Of a stretch of 64,000 nt of DNA, positions 1 through 10,039 are shown piece after piece. The translations under genes were made by a program, and so were the position numbers. The stretch is taken from positions 2,165,744 through 2,229,743 of the forward strand of contig OX337241.1 in NCBI GenBank assembly GCA_946965045.2, given 5' to 3'. Every line of letters starts with the position of its first letter. Positions within the stretch are counted from its first letter, which is position 1. A model generated the notes under the pieces. The model saw nothing but the letters and a program-made list of their open reading frames with translations, did no database searches and was not told where the DNA came from. The DNA comes from Epithemia pelagica (Eukaryota > Bacillariophyta > Bacillariophyceae > Surirellales > Surirellaceae).

Positions 1-1
1 T

Positions 2-1036
2 ATTGATTTCCACTTAGGATGTTGTTACACCAAGGATTCTGATGGAACACTAGTAGCAGATCCAAGACGTTACATTGCTAAGATGATGGACACTTTCGAA
101 CGCATCTTCAAGGAGAAACCCAAGAAAGCCAAAACACCTCTTATTGGTGGAGACCATCCTGAATTGGATGATTCTGAGCTCCTTGATGAAGAAGATACTA
201 GCCATTTCCAAACTCTGATTGGACAACTCCAATGGGTGATCACTATTGGTCGTTTTGACGTCTTCACCGCTACAATGACGCTATCACGCTTTCGTGCTGC
301 TCGGAGGAAAGGACATCTTGATAGAGCCAAGCGTATCTATGGATACCTTGCACATCTCCCAGAAGGCGCAATCAGATTTAGGATTGGAGAGCCTGATTAT
401 TCAAGTCTTCCTACCCAAGAATTTGATTGGACTCGCACTGTCTATTCGAATGCAAGTGAACGTATTCCTGAAGACTGCCCAACACCTCTTGGCCGCTATG
501 TTACCACAACTCATTATGTTGATGCCAATCTCATGCATGACATAGTCACTGGTAAATCTGTCACTGCTGTTCTACATTTGTTGAACGGAACACCTATTGA
601 CTGGTACAGCAAGAGACAGAGCACGGTGGAAACTGCTACCTATGGATCCGAGTTTGTGGCTGCAAGGACAGCAATAGATCAGATTACAGAATTACGACAT
701 TTTCTCCGCTACCTTGGAGTACCTATCCGAGAGCGAAGTTACATGTACGGAGATAACAGATCTGTTGTGCTCAATGCAACCGTTCCTCATTCCATACTAT
801 CCAAGAGACACCATCTTCTGTCATACCACCGAGTTTGTGAAGCCATCGCAGCAAAGTATGTTGCATTCTACTGGAAAGATGGAAAGACCAACCCTGCCGA
901 TATCCTTAGCAAACATTGGGATTTTGTATCTATTTGGCCCATGCTCAAGCCATTGTTGTTTTGGAAAGGAGAAGTTCAAGACCTCAACAAATCCAATGAT
1001 GACAAGGCTGAAACGACGAGTTGTGGGGAGTGTTAG
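2..1036 (+). CDS. Ty1/copia polyprotein, C-terminal end (RT tail and RNase H), cut by window start
   Basis: The frame is open from base 2, so the element continues left of the window. The first residues match the end of a copia reverse transcriptase (HLGCCYTKD, then GTLVADPRRYIAK). A connection region and RNase H follow. RNase H shows the YVDA acidic site, the copia signature DWYSKRQSTVETATYGSEF, the YGDN acidic site and a final His-rich helix. The frame is intact up to a TAG at 1034-1036 that already lies inside the LTR. It is the last part of a PR-INT-RT-RH polyprotein; nothing suggests a host function. Family assignment is firm, but the state of the upstream part is unknown. Confidence 0.9.
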   Translation: MDFHLGCCYTKDSDGTLVADPRRYIAKMMDTFERIFKEKPKKAKTPLIGGDHPELDDSELLDEEDTSHFQTLIGQLQWVITIGRFDVFTATMTLSRFRAARRKGHLDRAKRIYGYLAHLPEGAIRFRIGEPDYSSLPTQEFDWTRTVYSNASERIPEDCPTPLGRYVTTTHYVDANLMHDIVTGKSVTAVLHLLNGTPIDWYSKRQSTVETATYGSEFVAARTAIDQITELRHFLRYLGVPIRERSYMYGDNRSVVLNATVPHSILSKRHHLLSYHRVCEAIAAKYVAFYWKDGKTNPADILSKHWDFVSIWPMLKPLLFWKGEVQDLNKSNDDKAETTSCGEC

Positions 1037-1649
1037 AATTCTCACCGTCTATGGTGGTTAGATTCTACATCTCATCGATTCCCCATGTCACATAGCCTCG
1101 TGCTATCGCATCATGCCATCTAGCTTCGAGCTATGTTCCCTAGCTTCGCGCTATATCGACCTATATTTCTTCGCAAATCATGAAAAGTGAGAATAGATTG
1201 ACGAACTCACTCTCAAGACTAAACTGGGTCGTGCGGTATTACAACGGACATAAATTTGGCCGTTGCTTGGACATTATACTAACGCCCTAAGCGTACGCGC
1301 CCGAAATCATCGAGCGCGCCCAAGCGACATCCGAGCGCTGTCGGCATCTATCCGACCCAACGGTCTAAGTATCCCAAGCACGACACACGATCACGCGAGA
1401 CCATATTTCCATTCCCACAATCTCCAAATTGTCAACAAGCTGCGCGCCATGAAAACAACTATGCCAACCCAAAGCAAGAGCTGTTGACCCTGTATATGTT
1501 ATCCATCCACATATACATGTCATATACATCACATGAATCGACTCCAACTATTCCAAACCTGTTGCCGCCAAGAACCTATGACACATGACCCTTGGCAGGA
1601 CCGAACATTTCACGTAGACCTATCGTAGTAATCAACACACAATCTAACA
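1031..1649 (+). mobile_element. 3' LTR of the copia element (619 bp)
   Basis: The LTR begins TGTTAGA at 1031, right after a purine tract (GTTGTGGGGAG) that fits a polypurine tract. It ends TCTAACA at 1643-1649. The two ends form a perfect 7-bp inverted repeat with the TG...CA termini expected of LTRs. Inside, at about 1090-1160, the phrase CTAGCTTCG(A/C)GCTAT recurs. The partner LTR is outside the window, so neither target duplication nor age can be judged. Confidence 0.8.
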
Positions 1650-2294
1650 ATATCACCATTTATCACATCCTCTTTTGTGTCACGACTATCCTTCTGATAG
1701 ACTTCGACTTGCTTGCTTCTCTGACCCTGAGAAGCTTGTATCGGTTGGTGACCTACCTGATTGTCTGCTCTACCAAGCATCAATGTCCCTACGATTCAGA
1801 AAGAATTGTAACAGTCTTTCTCTCATGGTCTTGGATAAAACAAACCTTTGCTTATCAAGATCTCTTGTTCAATTTTGTACCTATTCATCATCATTCATAT
1901 CCAAGCTCCGTGCTACTTTTCATTTTCAGGTTTGACAAAGCGCTATCGTGTTGATCCTCTCTCCCTATTTTTCTGTAGCTATAACAAAACACTAATTGCT
2001 TGATTTCTCTATCACTGCATCATAACTGCCGCTTTAATGAGTGTGAATCTTGAGTTGTAAGAGAATACTATATGCTCCTAGTCCTAGTGTTTTTGTTCTA
2101 TTAGATTTTCATGATGGTTTTCATTGTGCACAAAGATCTGTTTACTATCGGCATCCAACTTTCATCCTACAGCATCCTAGTAGAAGGGTGCATCACACGT
2201 GCAGCTACTCGTAGTTCGAGTTTGGAGGTCACGATGAAAAGAATCAAAGCCATGTGTTTTCTGGATTGTTTCCAAAACATACCACTGGTGCCAA
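1650..2294. other. Intergenic DNA between copia LTR and COG7
   Basis: I see only short ORFs without recognisable domains. This stretch holds the 3' flank of COG7 and the insertion flank of the copia element. Confidence 0.5.
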
Positions 2295-5200
2295 TCAAAA
2301 CGACCCGACACCTCTCATGGCAGCCAGCCGTTCTTCCATCGAAATCAAGGCCGATTGAACCGTCAGGCGATTCCCGGTCGTATTCGATTTCTGTTCCTGA
2401 TGCAACTGTCGGATCCGTTCTTGAAGGGAGGGTAAATCCATGGCAATGACTTGACTCACATGGTCCAAGAGGGGATGAGGATGACCCGTCACTCCCAAGG
2501 CCACCAAGACATTTTGCAAATAATCCAAATCCGCCTTGAGGTGCTCGCATCCCTTGACGGTGAGCTGGGGAATGTTGAGAATACGCTCCACGAGCCGACC
2601 CGTGACAGCCAGTCCGACCACATCCAACCAAGCGTTGCAAAAGGCCGTCACCTTTTGATCCCCTTCGTGTCCCTCTTCCTCGTCTTCGTCTTTTTCCTCG
2701 TCGTCCTCTTGGTGCACGTCACTGCCAGCCGCAATGGCAAATTCCTTGATTTCCTTGCCCGACATGAGTTGTTGCACCAACGTCGTCGTCGTGGAAGATG
2801 AGGATTCCTGAGGAGACAAGCCCGTGGCCGTGACAAAATCTCTCCAAGGTTGTTCTGCCACTTGACGAATGTTGGACATGACTTGATTGGCAATTTCCAA
2901 AGCTTGTGTATCCAAGGCAAAGGGTTCCAATGCTTGCACCAATGCCAATATGTGTTCTCCCACTTGTGTAATGTAGGATTGGGGAAGGGTCCCATAGGAA
3001 TCCTGGACGGCATTCTCATCATCGGGGCTGGACGTCTTTTTCTTCCAAGTGGACAAGGATGCCATGGTTTGCAATTGCCGTTGAGGGACGGCAAAGCAAA
3101 CGGCAAAGACAAATTGGTGACAGGCCGTCGCCAATTGTTGGACGGCAGCTTGTGTTTGTTCCAGAAGGACCACCGGAGCTGCCGTCGAGGAAGGAGCAGT
3201 ATCCGCATTGGTTCCACTCAATCGTTGCATGACCGACACGGCCGCTTCCGCAGCTTGCATCGTGGTGGCAGTCTTGTTGTTGTTGTTGTTTGTGCCTCCT
3301 TGTTTGGTGGGTGGTGCAAACAAGTGGAGACACAAGTACGCATTGAGTTCGACGGGGGACAAGGAATCGGGCAATACAAAGGGGGAGGACGACGAGGCCA
3401 TATTGCTGCTACTGCTATAGGGGGCCGACTCTTGGTCAGCAGCGGCCGCGGCTTGCTCCTGTCGTTCCCGTTCGGCCGCAACTTCGGTTTCGCGGGCCAC
3501 GACGGTCGTATTCGTTTGGGCCATGGTTTGGAATCGTTGACGGACATGATCTTGCAATTGCGTCACGACCGTTTGGGCTGTCGCGGCCACGTGCAAGACA
3601 TGGAGGGCCGCCACCACGTGAGCATCGTCCAAACTCTGAGACGCCTCGCGGGCCCACGACGGGAGTGAGGCATTGGAAGTTGTCGTTGTCGTCGAAAGGT
3701 GGTGACTCATGCGATGCAACTGCGCCACGACACTGTTCAATCGTTGTTCGACAGCTTGATCCATGACAGTCAAAATGTCCAATGCTTGATATCCTCCCTG
3801 CAACAATTCAAATCGTTCCAACACGGTTTGTCCACAGGGTTGAACCACGTGTTCTTGGACCACGACACGGAGCCCCGTGGTCACGGCCATTAAATCGTCG
3901 TCGTCGTCGTTCGTGTTGTTGGCATTGGGCTCCTCCATGCCGGTCCCTCCCACCAGGGTCGAGCAATTTTGAACGAGGGGGACAAACTGCTGGGTATGGG
4001 TCGTTTGCGCATGCGCGCGTTCCAAGTGTGCCAACTTGGTGCGATAGGTGGCAAAGGGAGCCGTAATTTGAACCAGGATGGAGGTCATGCGTTGATACAT
4101 GTCCACCCCCGTGGGAATTTGGGTCGTGGAAGAAGAGGTGGTGGGACGACGGGCCGTCATGGGGGGTGCGGCCGACGATGACGACGATGTCGTTTCCGAC
4201 CAATCCAACCAACAGGCGGCCATGGTATCATGGGCCATGGCCAAGAATTGCAAGGTGGATTGATAACTCTGGGCCAACCGGACCAAATGGGTTCCATTCT
4301 GCGTCGCGGTCGCCAAGCGACTGGTCCAACTGGGCACAAGGGGACGAAAGGTTTCTTGCAAGACGAGGGCCAACACGGTGGGAACGACATGGGCATGACT
4401 TGTTCCAAAGACGGCGGTCGCTTGGCGACGTTCTTCTTGCAACAATTGCAAGACGGATTCAAACCAGGTGGGCAACCATTCGGTAAAGACACGACCCGCA
4501 GCATGCTCCTCGTGTGGTGCTTGGTGTGGTGGTAGGGCAACGTTGTTGTTGTTGTCGTGGTCGTTGGTGGGAGGTGCCGTATAATCAAACCAGGCCTTGT
4601 GCACGGCCTTGGGTCGACTGGCCACATATTGTTGCACCAGGGTATCCAACAAGTGCAATTGCGCATAGAGACTGACACATTGTTGCAAGGGTCCCAACCG
4701 CGACGAGGACGACGACTGGAGGGCATGATGCAATTGCGGGGTCAAGAGATTGGAAATTTGGACCCGTACCTTGGTCAAGGCCACGGTCCGATCTTGCACA
4801 TGGGGCATGCCCCGCAAGGCATGTTCGCCCTGTTCCAACAAAGCCAATTTTTGAACCGCCAAGGGCAAGTTGCTGGCCAAAGGAGCCGCCGGTGTTGTTG
4901 TGGTTGTGGTCGTTGTGGCAGGGTCCTTGGCGGCAGGTGCCAAGAGGGGCGGAATTTCGGCCAAGGTGGTATCCCACGTGGCGGCGGCAGTCAAGATTTC
5001 ATGAGTCCGTTTCAAATTGGCTTGCAAGGCATGCAAAGTGGACAAGGTTTCCAAGGACGACGATGACGACGATGAAGTGGACTCCATGGGTTCTCCACTG
5101 GACGACGACGACAATGTCGCGTCCCCATGACCACGATGACTCGATCCACTCGTGGTGGCGGCTTGCAAGAGAGCCGAGGCATCGTGTTGCAAGGCTTGCA

Positions 5201-5597
5201 ATCCCACACCGATGCGTCCCACATCGGCATGACAGCGTGGTAAAATGGCTTGCAATTCGGCTCCAATGCGACCAATTTCTTCGTGACAAAATTGAGTTTG
5301 CAATTGCAATTGCAAGGCCAATTCTGCCATGCGTTGTTGTTGCCAATCGTCGTCGGCAGCATGATTGGAGGAATGCTTGGTACTGGAGGCAGTAGTAGGT
5401 TTGGTGTTGGTGGCTTGCAAGGCCAAATTCAAATAGGCCGCCGTCGAAAAGCCATTCTTGTTCTCATCATCGTCGTTCGTGTTGGAAGCGGGCAATGCCA
5501 AGAGGGCCAACAATTGTTCTTCCACCGTGGCCGTACTACTGGACACGGACGACGACACACTGGTCGAGGAGACTCTGGTGGTCGCAGGAGTGGTCAT
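2295..5597 (-). CDS. COG7: Conserved oligomeric Golgi complex subunit 7 (COG7)
   Basis: This single-exon gene encodes 1100 aa. COG7 belongs to lobe B of the COG tether, which captures retrograde vesicles at the Golgi. The N-terminal third carries the family pattern: an AAYLNLALQA start, a coiled coil (LALQLQLQTQ ... EEIGRIGAELQAILPR) and a region with WDTTLAEIPPLL. The C-terminus has the diagnostic DLDYLQNVLVALGV followed by HPLLDHV. The protein is longer than animal COG7 (about 770 aa) because of Ser/Thr/Asn-rich low-complexity inserts. No membrane segment is seen, as expected for a peripheral Golgi protein. The ATG is the first codon of the ORF. It is divergent to the ClpS-like gene. Confidence 0.85.
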   Translation of the reverse strand: MTTPATTRVSSTSVSSSVSSSTATVEEQLLALLALPASNTNDDDENKNGFSTAAYLNLALQATNTKPTTASSTKHSSNHAADDDWQQQRMAELALQLQLQTQFCHEEIGRIGAELQAILPRCHADVGRIGVGLQALQHDASALLQAATTSGSSHRGHGDATLSSSSSGEPMESTSSSSSSSLETLSTLHALQANLKRTHEILTAAATWDTTLAEIPPLLAPAAKDPATTTTTTTTPAAPLASNLPLAVQKLALLEQGEHALRGMPHVQDRTVALTKVRVQISNLLTPQLHHALQSSSSSRLGPLQQCVSLYAQLHLLDTLVQQYVASRPKAVHKAWFDYTAPPTNDHDNNNNVALPPHQAPHEEHAAGRVFTEWLPTWFESVLQLLQEERRQATAVFGTSHAHVVPTVLALVLQETFRPLVPSWTSRLATATQNGTHLVRLAQSYQSTLQFLAMAHDTMAACWLDWSETTSSSSSAAPPMTARRPTTSSSTTQIPTGVDMYQRMTSILVQITAPFATYRTKLAHLERAHAQTTHTQQFVPLVQNCSTLVGGTGMEEPNANNTNDDDDDLMAVTTGLRVVVQEHVVQPCGQTVLERFELLQGGYQALDILTVMDQAVEQRLNSVVAQLHRMSHHLSTTTTTSNASLPSWAREASQSLDDAHVVAALHVLHVAATAQTVVTQLQDHVRQRFQTMAQTNTTVVARETEVAAERERQEQAAAAADQESAPYSSSSNMASSSSPFVLPDSLSPVELNAYLCLHLFAPPTKQGGTNNNNNKTATTMQAAEAAVSVMQRLSGTNADTAPSSTAAPVVLLEQTQAAVQQLATACHQFVFAVCFAVPQRQLQTMASLSTWKKKTSSPDDENAVQDSYGTLPQSYITQVGEHILALVQALEPFALDTQALEIANQVMSNIRQVAEQPWRDFVTATGLSPQESSSSTTTTLVQQLMSGKEIKEFAIAAGSDVHQEDDEEKDEDEEEGHEGDQKVTAFCNAWLDVVGLAVTGRLVERILNIPQLTVKGCEHLKADLDYLQNVLVALGVTGHPHPLLDHVSQVIAMDLPSLQERIRQLHQEQKSNTTGNRLTVQSALISMEERLAAMRGVGSF

Positions 5598-6192
5598 GAT
5601 CCGTAGGTTTTGTGGTGCACCTTTTTTTGTGGTCGTTCTTCTCCTTCCTCTGTTCTCCCCGACAGCCCCAGAATCTCAACAATCTGCGGCACGAAACAGC
5701 AATCGACAAGAACCTTGCACCACGAGGACAGACACAGAAAGAAGATCCTCTTCCCTTGTTGACGTCCTGGTCAAGCTTGGATGTTGGAAGTTGGAATTGT
5801 GACAGACCAGAAGAATCTGGGGGTCGGGGGGTCATTTGGAACGACACGCCCCCTTTTTAGGTGGGGGTTCTTTTCCATGACGTCATAAAAAAAACGACCT
5901 TGAAGCGACCACTGATTCCCACCATATTAATATTATGGTTTTCGTGGGAACAGCGCAGAAAAAGAAGGAATCTGGATGTCCTTCTGTCGGACCGAATTCT
6001 GCCAACACACGAAACGAACGAACGTCGTCGTCGCCGCCGCCGCCATGTTTTGGGGTTCCAGAAATCACATTACGCAACAACAACAAACTCACAGAGCAAC
6101 AACAGAACTGCAACCTGCAACATCTTCTTCTTCTTTGGCGTTTCCCCCACCAAACCAAACTATCCAACCAACCAACCCTCTCGATTACCACA
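5598..6192. promoter_or_regulatory. Divergent intergenic region COG7 / ClpS-like
   Basis: These 595 bp separate two divergently transcribed genes and must hold both promoters and 5' UTRs. Poly-A and pyrimidine runs and a CCAACCAACC run (about 6165-6175) lie just before the ClpS-like ATG. No specific factor site can be claimed. Confidence 0.4.
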
Positions 6193-6849
6193 ATGACAGT
6201 ATCGATTCGCACCTTTGTGTTCTTGTTATGGGTCTGGCGTTGCGTCACCACCAGCCATGCTTGGACGACGACAACGACAACGAACTCCCGATCCACCACC
6301 ACAACATGCTTGTCCATGGCGGGTCCAGCCACTGTGGAACCACCCACACGAGAACGCACCGATCGCAAACAGGGCACCAATGATCGTACCAGACGACGAC
6401 CCAGAGAGTTTGACGACGACGACGACTTCAACGATGACAAGAACGACGACGACAATTACGACGATTTGGAATACTTGATGGATCCCAATGAAAGTCGCGA
6501 GATGGAAGATCCCTTTCACATTTTGTTATTGGGCAGTACGTTTGAAAAACCCAAAGTGACCGTCCCCTATGTCAGTTCCACCTTGGAATATGTCATCAAC
6601 ATGCCCGCCTTGGAAGCGGTCGAACAAGCCCAATTTGCCAAATTGCAAGGCTTGAGTTGTTTGGGCACGTGGCCCCGTGAGGAATGTTTGTCGCTGGGAC
6701 GACAATTGCAAGTCCGCGACATTGTGTGTCGCGTCGTTCCCTATTGCGAAGGCGGACAACGAGGATGGCAAGCCAAGGATGTGTCATCGTCGTCGTCGTC
6801 ATCCAATAGCAACAACAGTCCCAGCAACAGCAATGGAGCCTTTTGGTAA
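6193..6849 (+). CDS. Plastid-targeted ClpS-like protein
   Basis: The predicted protein is 218 aa. I chose the ATG at 6193 because it opens with a signal peptide (MTVSIRTFVFLLWVWRCVTT) and then SHA|W, a diatom-type plastid bipartite cleavage site with an aromatic +1 residue. A Ser/Thr-rich transit part and an acidic stretch (FDDDDDFNDD) follow. The conserved domain (about 115-200) resembles ClpS, the Clp protease adaptor: FHILLLGSTF aligns with the first strand, then TVPYVSSTLEYVI and a final VCRVVPY strand. The Asn-Asp-Asp and His that bind N-degrons in bacterial ClpS are not visible, so it may be a structural or regulatory relative rather than a classical N-recognin. The fold assignment is by eye. 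Confidence 0.6.
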   Translation: MTVSIRTFVFLLWVWRCVTTSHAWTTTTTTNSRSTTTTCLSMAGPATVEPPTRERTDRKQGTNDRTRRRPREFDDDDDFNDDKNDDDNYDDLEYLMDPNESREMEDPFHILLLGSTFEKPKVTVPYVSSTLEYVINMPALEAVEQAQFAKLQGLSCLGTWPREECLSLGRQLQVRDIVCRVVPYCEGGQRGWQAKDVSSSSSSSNSNNSPSNSNGAFW

Positions 6850-7262
6850 CTTAGTTTTGGGGAATAGACACACACTCGCCAACCCACACGACGATCCAAC
6901 AAACTGTGTTTACAACGCTCCCAAACTGGACCATGTGGAATGACCTTGCTAGATCGCTCCAACACCAGGTTGACTGTTCTCTAGAGTAGGAAATTGAATG
7001 GTGAACGTTGGAATAGAATATAGCCTTGAATGTTGTCGTCCTTGTTGTCTCTTATGCTCGGACTTGTCCTTCCAGAGGTGTCTTAGTTTTATTTTGTCGA
7101 GCGGTTTTTAGTACCATTCTCCTTGGGTTGCCCCATTTCTACCGGGCATAGAGATGCAAGGCTCGACAATCCTCCTAGCCGCCATACTAGTATCCTACGT
7201 CGTTTCCCCGAGAACCATGCCACGAGATCTCCCAAGCACTATATGTAGTCCTTGTAGTTAGT
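6850..7262. other. Convergent 3' intergenic region
   Basis: About 410 bp between the 3' ends of the ClpS-like and nucleolin genes. I see no ORF or repeat of note; it probably contains the two 3' UTRs. Confidence 0.4.
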
Positions 7263-8948
7263 TTAATCAAATGTTATTTTGGTACCCGAAAATTCAGCAA
7301 TCCCACCACTTTTCTTGGCCTTGGCCGAAGATGGTGGTCCGCCCCCTCGTCCTCCTCGACCGCCACCAAACCCTCGACCACCACCACCACCATTTCGCAT
7401 ATACCCTCGACCACCACCACCACCGCCACCACCACGGCCACCACCACCCGAACTGGGAAATCCACCACCACCACCACTTTGGCGTCGATCATTGGCATAA
7501 TCGACACGGACCGGACGACCCAAAACGTCCTTGCCCGCCAAGGCGACTGCCTTGTCCGTCGCTTCGGTATTGACAAATTCAATGTGTCCAAATCCTTTAA
7601 AGTCCCCCGTTTCTCGATCGGTGGCAAATCGAACATGCGAAATTTCACCACATTCGGCAAAGGCCTCTCGCAAACTATCCTCGTCAATTTGAAACGACAA
7701 ATTGCCCACAAAGACGGTCAAACAGCCCTCTTGTTTGGGCGTGGCTTGTCGGGGTGTCATGATTGGCAGGGGCGTCGAATATTTGATGGACAACCACCGA
7801 CCTTGAAAATCTTGTCCATTCATGGCCAAGGCCGCTTCCGCCTCTTGGGTGGTACCATATTCCACAATGGCCGTCCCACTACTCCGACCATCGTCTTGCA
7901 AGGGCAATTCCAAACTCACAATGTCTCCACACGAGGCAAATAAGGTACGAACTTCGTCTTCGGTAGCCTTCCAGGGCAAGCCACGGACGTAGAGTTTCTT
8001 GTTGGTAGTATCACCGTTGTCATTGTCACTGGTCCCCAGCTTTTTCTGGACAGGAGTCGCCATTGGAGTGTCGGGTTCCTTGCGCTTCTTGGAGGGGGGT
8101 TCCGTCTTCATTTGCTCTTCCTCGTCCGAGCTATCGTCGTCATCGTCGGAACTGTCATCCTTTTTGGCTTTTTTCGTCTCTGGTTTCTTTGTTTCTTTTT
8201 CATCCTCGTCGTCATCGCTATCGTCTGACGAACTGTCATCACTATCGTCGTCGTCATCGTCCTTCTTCTTGTCTTGTGTGGCGGCAGTGGCTTTCTTTTC
8301 CTTGTCGTCGTCATCGTCGTCACTACTGTCGTCTGAGGAACTGTCGTCATCACTATCGTCATCCTTCTTCTTCTTGTCTTGTTTGCCAGCTGTAGCTTTC
8401 TTGTTCTTGTTGTCATCATCACTGTCGTCCTCGGACGAAGAATCATCGTCGGAGGAGGAATCGTCGTCCTTGGCGGCGGCTGGTTTTGCCGCCGTTTTGG
8501 TTACAGCCTTCTTGTCGTCATCATCATCATCATCGGAAGAGCTGTCGTCATCCGAGGATGAGTCACCATCATCATCATTATCGTCTTGTTTGGCTTTGAT
8601 CGCGGCCTTGTCTTGCTTCTTGTCATCATCATCATCATCGTCGTCGTCATCGGACGAGGAGGAATCATCATCATCATCATCGTCCTTGTCGACGTCCATT
8701 TTGGTGGGTTCCTTTGCTTCGGGCGCACTGCTGCTGTCCTCCGAAGAACTACTGTCGTCGTCCTTTTTCACTGGTTTCTTCTTGGTGTTATTTTTGTGCG
8801 ACGACGAGGCAATTTGATCCATGGCCTGTTGGGCTTGCCGCAAGGCTCGTTGGGCCAATTTCGCAGCCTCTTCCGCGGCACGTTGTGCGGCTTGGGCCGC
8901 TTCCAATGCGGCCTTGGCCTGTTGTTCCGTCGCGACGGCCGCCACCAT
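7263..8948 (-). CDS. NCL: Nucleolin-like RNA-binding protein (acidic tracts, two RRMs, RGG tail)
   Basis: The predicted protein is 561 aa and likely works in pre-rRNA processing in the nucleolus, like nucleolin, Nsr1 and Gar2. It has an Ala-rich helix (about 3-45, AKAALEAAQAAQRAAEEAA), then long Asp/Ser acidic blocks separated by Lys-rich linkers (about 60-290). RRM1 spans about 315-392 (RNP2 LYVRGL, RNP1-like SGTAIVEY). RRM2 spans about 409-486 (RNP2 VFVGNL, RNP1 KGFGHIEF). A glycine/RGG tail follows. I start at 8948 because that ATG has a strong context (ACCATGG); an ATG 15 bases upstream is possible. The Ser-Asp blocks are candidate CK2 sites. Confidence 0.9.
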   Translation of the reverse strand: MVAAVATEQQAKAALEAAQAAQRAAEEAAKLAQRALRQAQQAMDQIASSSHKNNTKKKPVKKDDDSSSSEDSSSAPEAKEPTKMDVDKDDDDDDDSSSSDDDDDDDDDDKKQDKAAIKAKQDDNDDDGDSSSDDDSSSDDDDDDDKKAVTKTAAKPAAAKDDDSSSDDDSSSEDDSDDDNKNKKATAGKQDKKKKDDDSDDDSSSDDSSDDDDDDKEKKATAATQDKKKDDDDDDSDDSSSDDSDDDEDEKETKKPETKKAKKDDSSDDDDDSSDEEEQMKTEPPSKKRKEPDTPMATPVQKKLGTSDNDNGDTTNKKLYVRGLPWKATEDEVRTLFASCGDIVSLELPLQDDGRSSGTAIVEYGTTQEAEAALAMNGQDFQGRWLSIKYSTPLPIMTPRQATPKQEGCLTVFVGNLSFQIDEDSLREAFAECGEISHVRFATDRETGDFKGFGHIEFVNTEATDKAVALAGKDVLGRPVRVDYANDRRQSGGGGGFPSSGGGGRGGGGGGGGRGYMRNGGGGGRGFGGGRGGRGGGPPSSAKAKKSGGIAEFSGTKITFD

Positions 8949-9314
8949 GGTATAGAATATCAACGAGAAAAAAGATTCTATGAAAAATGAAAATCTGGGA
9001 GATGGATGGTGCTCTGGGATGGCTCGTGGGAAACGGCGGTCAGACCGTAAGGCGTCCGTTCATGGTACGTAATATCCGGGTCGCTTTTCGGTGGTTGCTT
9101 TCACCATTCATTTTTGCATCAACTCATCTCTCAAGAAAGGGGCAAGACACCTTCTTGTGTGTGTGTTGGTATCTCTCGTCTCGGATCCACATCTCCTCTC
9201 TACCTCTAGGTAGGTAGATTCGGCTTGACCAGTGCAACTCGTGCCGTGTGTGTCACGTGTACCGGAGGGGGGGAAGAGAAACCAAACAAAGGAACCAACA
9301 ACATTCACAAACCA
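8949..9314. promoter_or_regulatory. Divergent intergenic region nucleolin / PINX1
   Basis: These 366 bp separate two divergent genes whose products both act in the nucleolus. A shared promoter for ribosome-biogenesis genes is plausible but is inferred only from the arrangement. Confidence 0.35.
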
Positions 9315-9950
9315 ATGTCGTCGTCCCCGGCGGTCCTGACGGCGGCCGATACCCGGAATTTGGCGTGGAAATCCAACAATGTGGGTGCCAAATTGTTGCA
9401 CAAAATGGGATGGCGGGAAGGACAAGGGGTGGGCAAACGACCTCGACGACAACGACAACCATCGGACGACGACGACGACAACAAAGCCGTCGACACGTCG
9501 ACCGAAGGCTTGCGTGTCCAACGACGGGCGCAAGGATTGGGATTGGGGGCCACCGCTACGACCGTGGCATCGACACATGTGGTGGCGGAATTCTCCAGTC
9601 TCTTGGCCGATTTGAATCAACATCATGACACCAAACCCAAGAAAGTATCCCAACGACGACGACCAGAACCACAATCGTCGTCCGGCGTGGTTTCCTTTGC
9701 CACCAACAAGTCGACGCATGCCAAAGTCCGACGATCCAAATTTCAACAACGGTCCGCTGAGGATCTGCATGCCATTTTTGCCGGTGCGGCTCCCACTTCT
9801 ACCACGCCTACAGAGGAGGATACGACTCGCGAGACGACGAAGACGACGAGTCGAAAAAAACGCAAACCAGAGGAATCCCAGGAAGTGTTGACCGAGAAAC
9901 CCAAGACAAAAAAGAAGAAAAAGAAAAAGTCGAAACAAAAGGAGGCCTGA
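9315..9950 (+). CDS. PINX1: PINX1/Gno1-like G-patch protein
   Basis: The predicted protein is 211 aa. PINX1 (yeast Gno1/Pxr1) is a nucleolar G-patch cofactor of the DEAH helicase Prp43 in rRNA processing; the animal protein also inhibits telomerase. The G-patch starts at about residue 14 (RNLAWKSNNVGAKLLHKMGW, then GQGVGKR), continues after an acidic insert with EGLRVQRRAQGLGLGA, and is followed by FSSLLADLN. The second family motif, KVRRSKFQQRSAEDLHAIFAG, matches the PINX1 region after the G-patch. The tail is Lys-rich. The ATG at 9315 (ACCAATGTC) is preferred over upstream non-ATG sequence. The stop is TGA. Confidence 0.9.
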   Translation: MSSSPAVLTAADTRNLAWKSNNVGAKLLHKMGWREGQGVGKRPRRQRQPSDDDDDNKAVDTSTEGLRVQRRAQGLGLGATATTVASTHVVAEFSSLLADLNQHHDTKPKKVSQRRRPEPQSSSGVVSFATNKSTHAKVRRSKFQQRSAEDLHAIFAGAAPTSTTPTEEDTTRETTKTTSRKKRKPEESQEVLTEKPKTKKKKKKKSKQKEA

Positions 9951-10039
9951 ATCCATTCCAGGCAAGTGATACATGTATATATTTTTTTAGACTCTCTATT
10001 ATAGCTCTATGTCTCTTGAATCTATAGCATGGTATGGTC

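Noticed and set aside
4157-5395. Several 100-190 aa ORFs on both strands
   Set aside because: All overlap COG7, whose frame is unbroken and shows family motifs.
7999-8817. 272-aa Ser/Leu-rich plus-strand ORF
   Set aside because: It is the antisense of the Asp/Ser repeats of nucleolin; its composition follows from GAC/GAT/TCG triplets.
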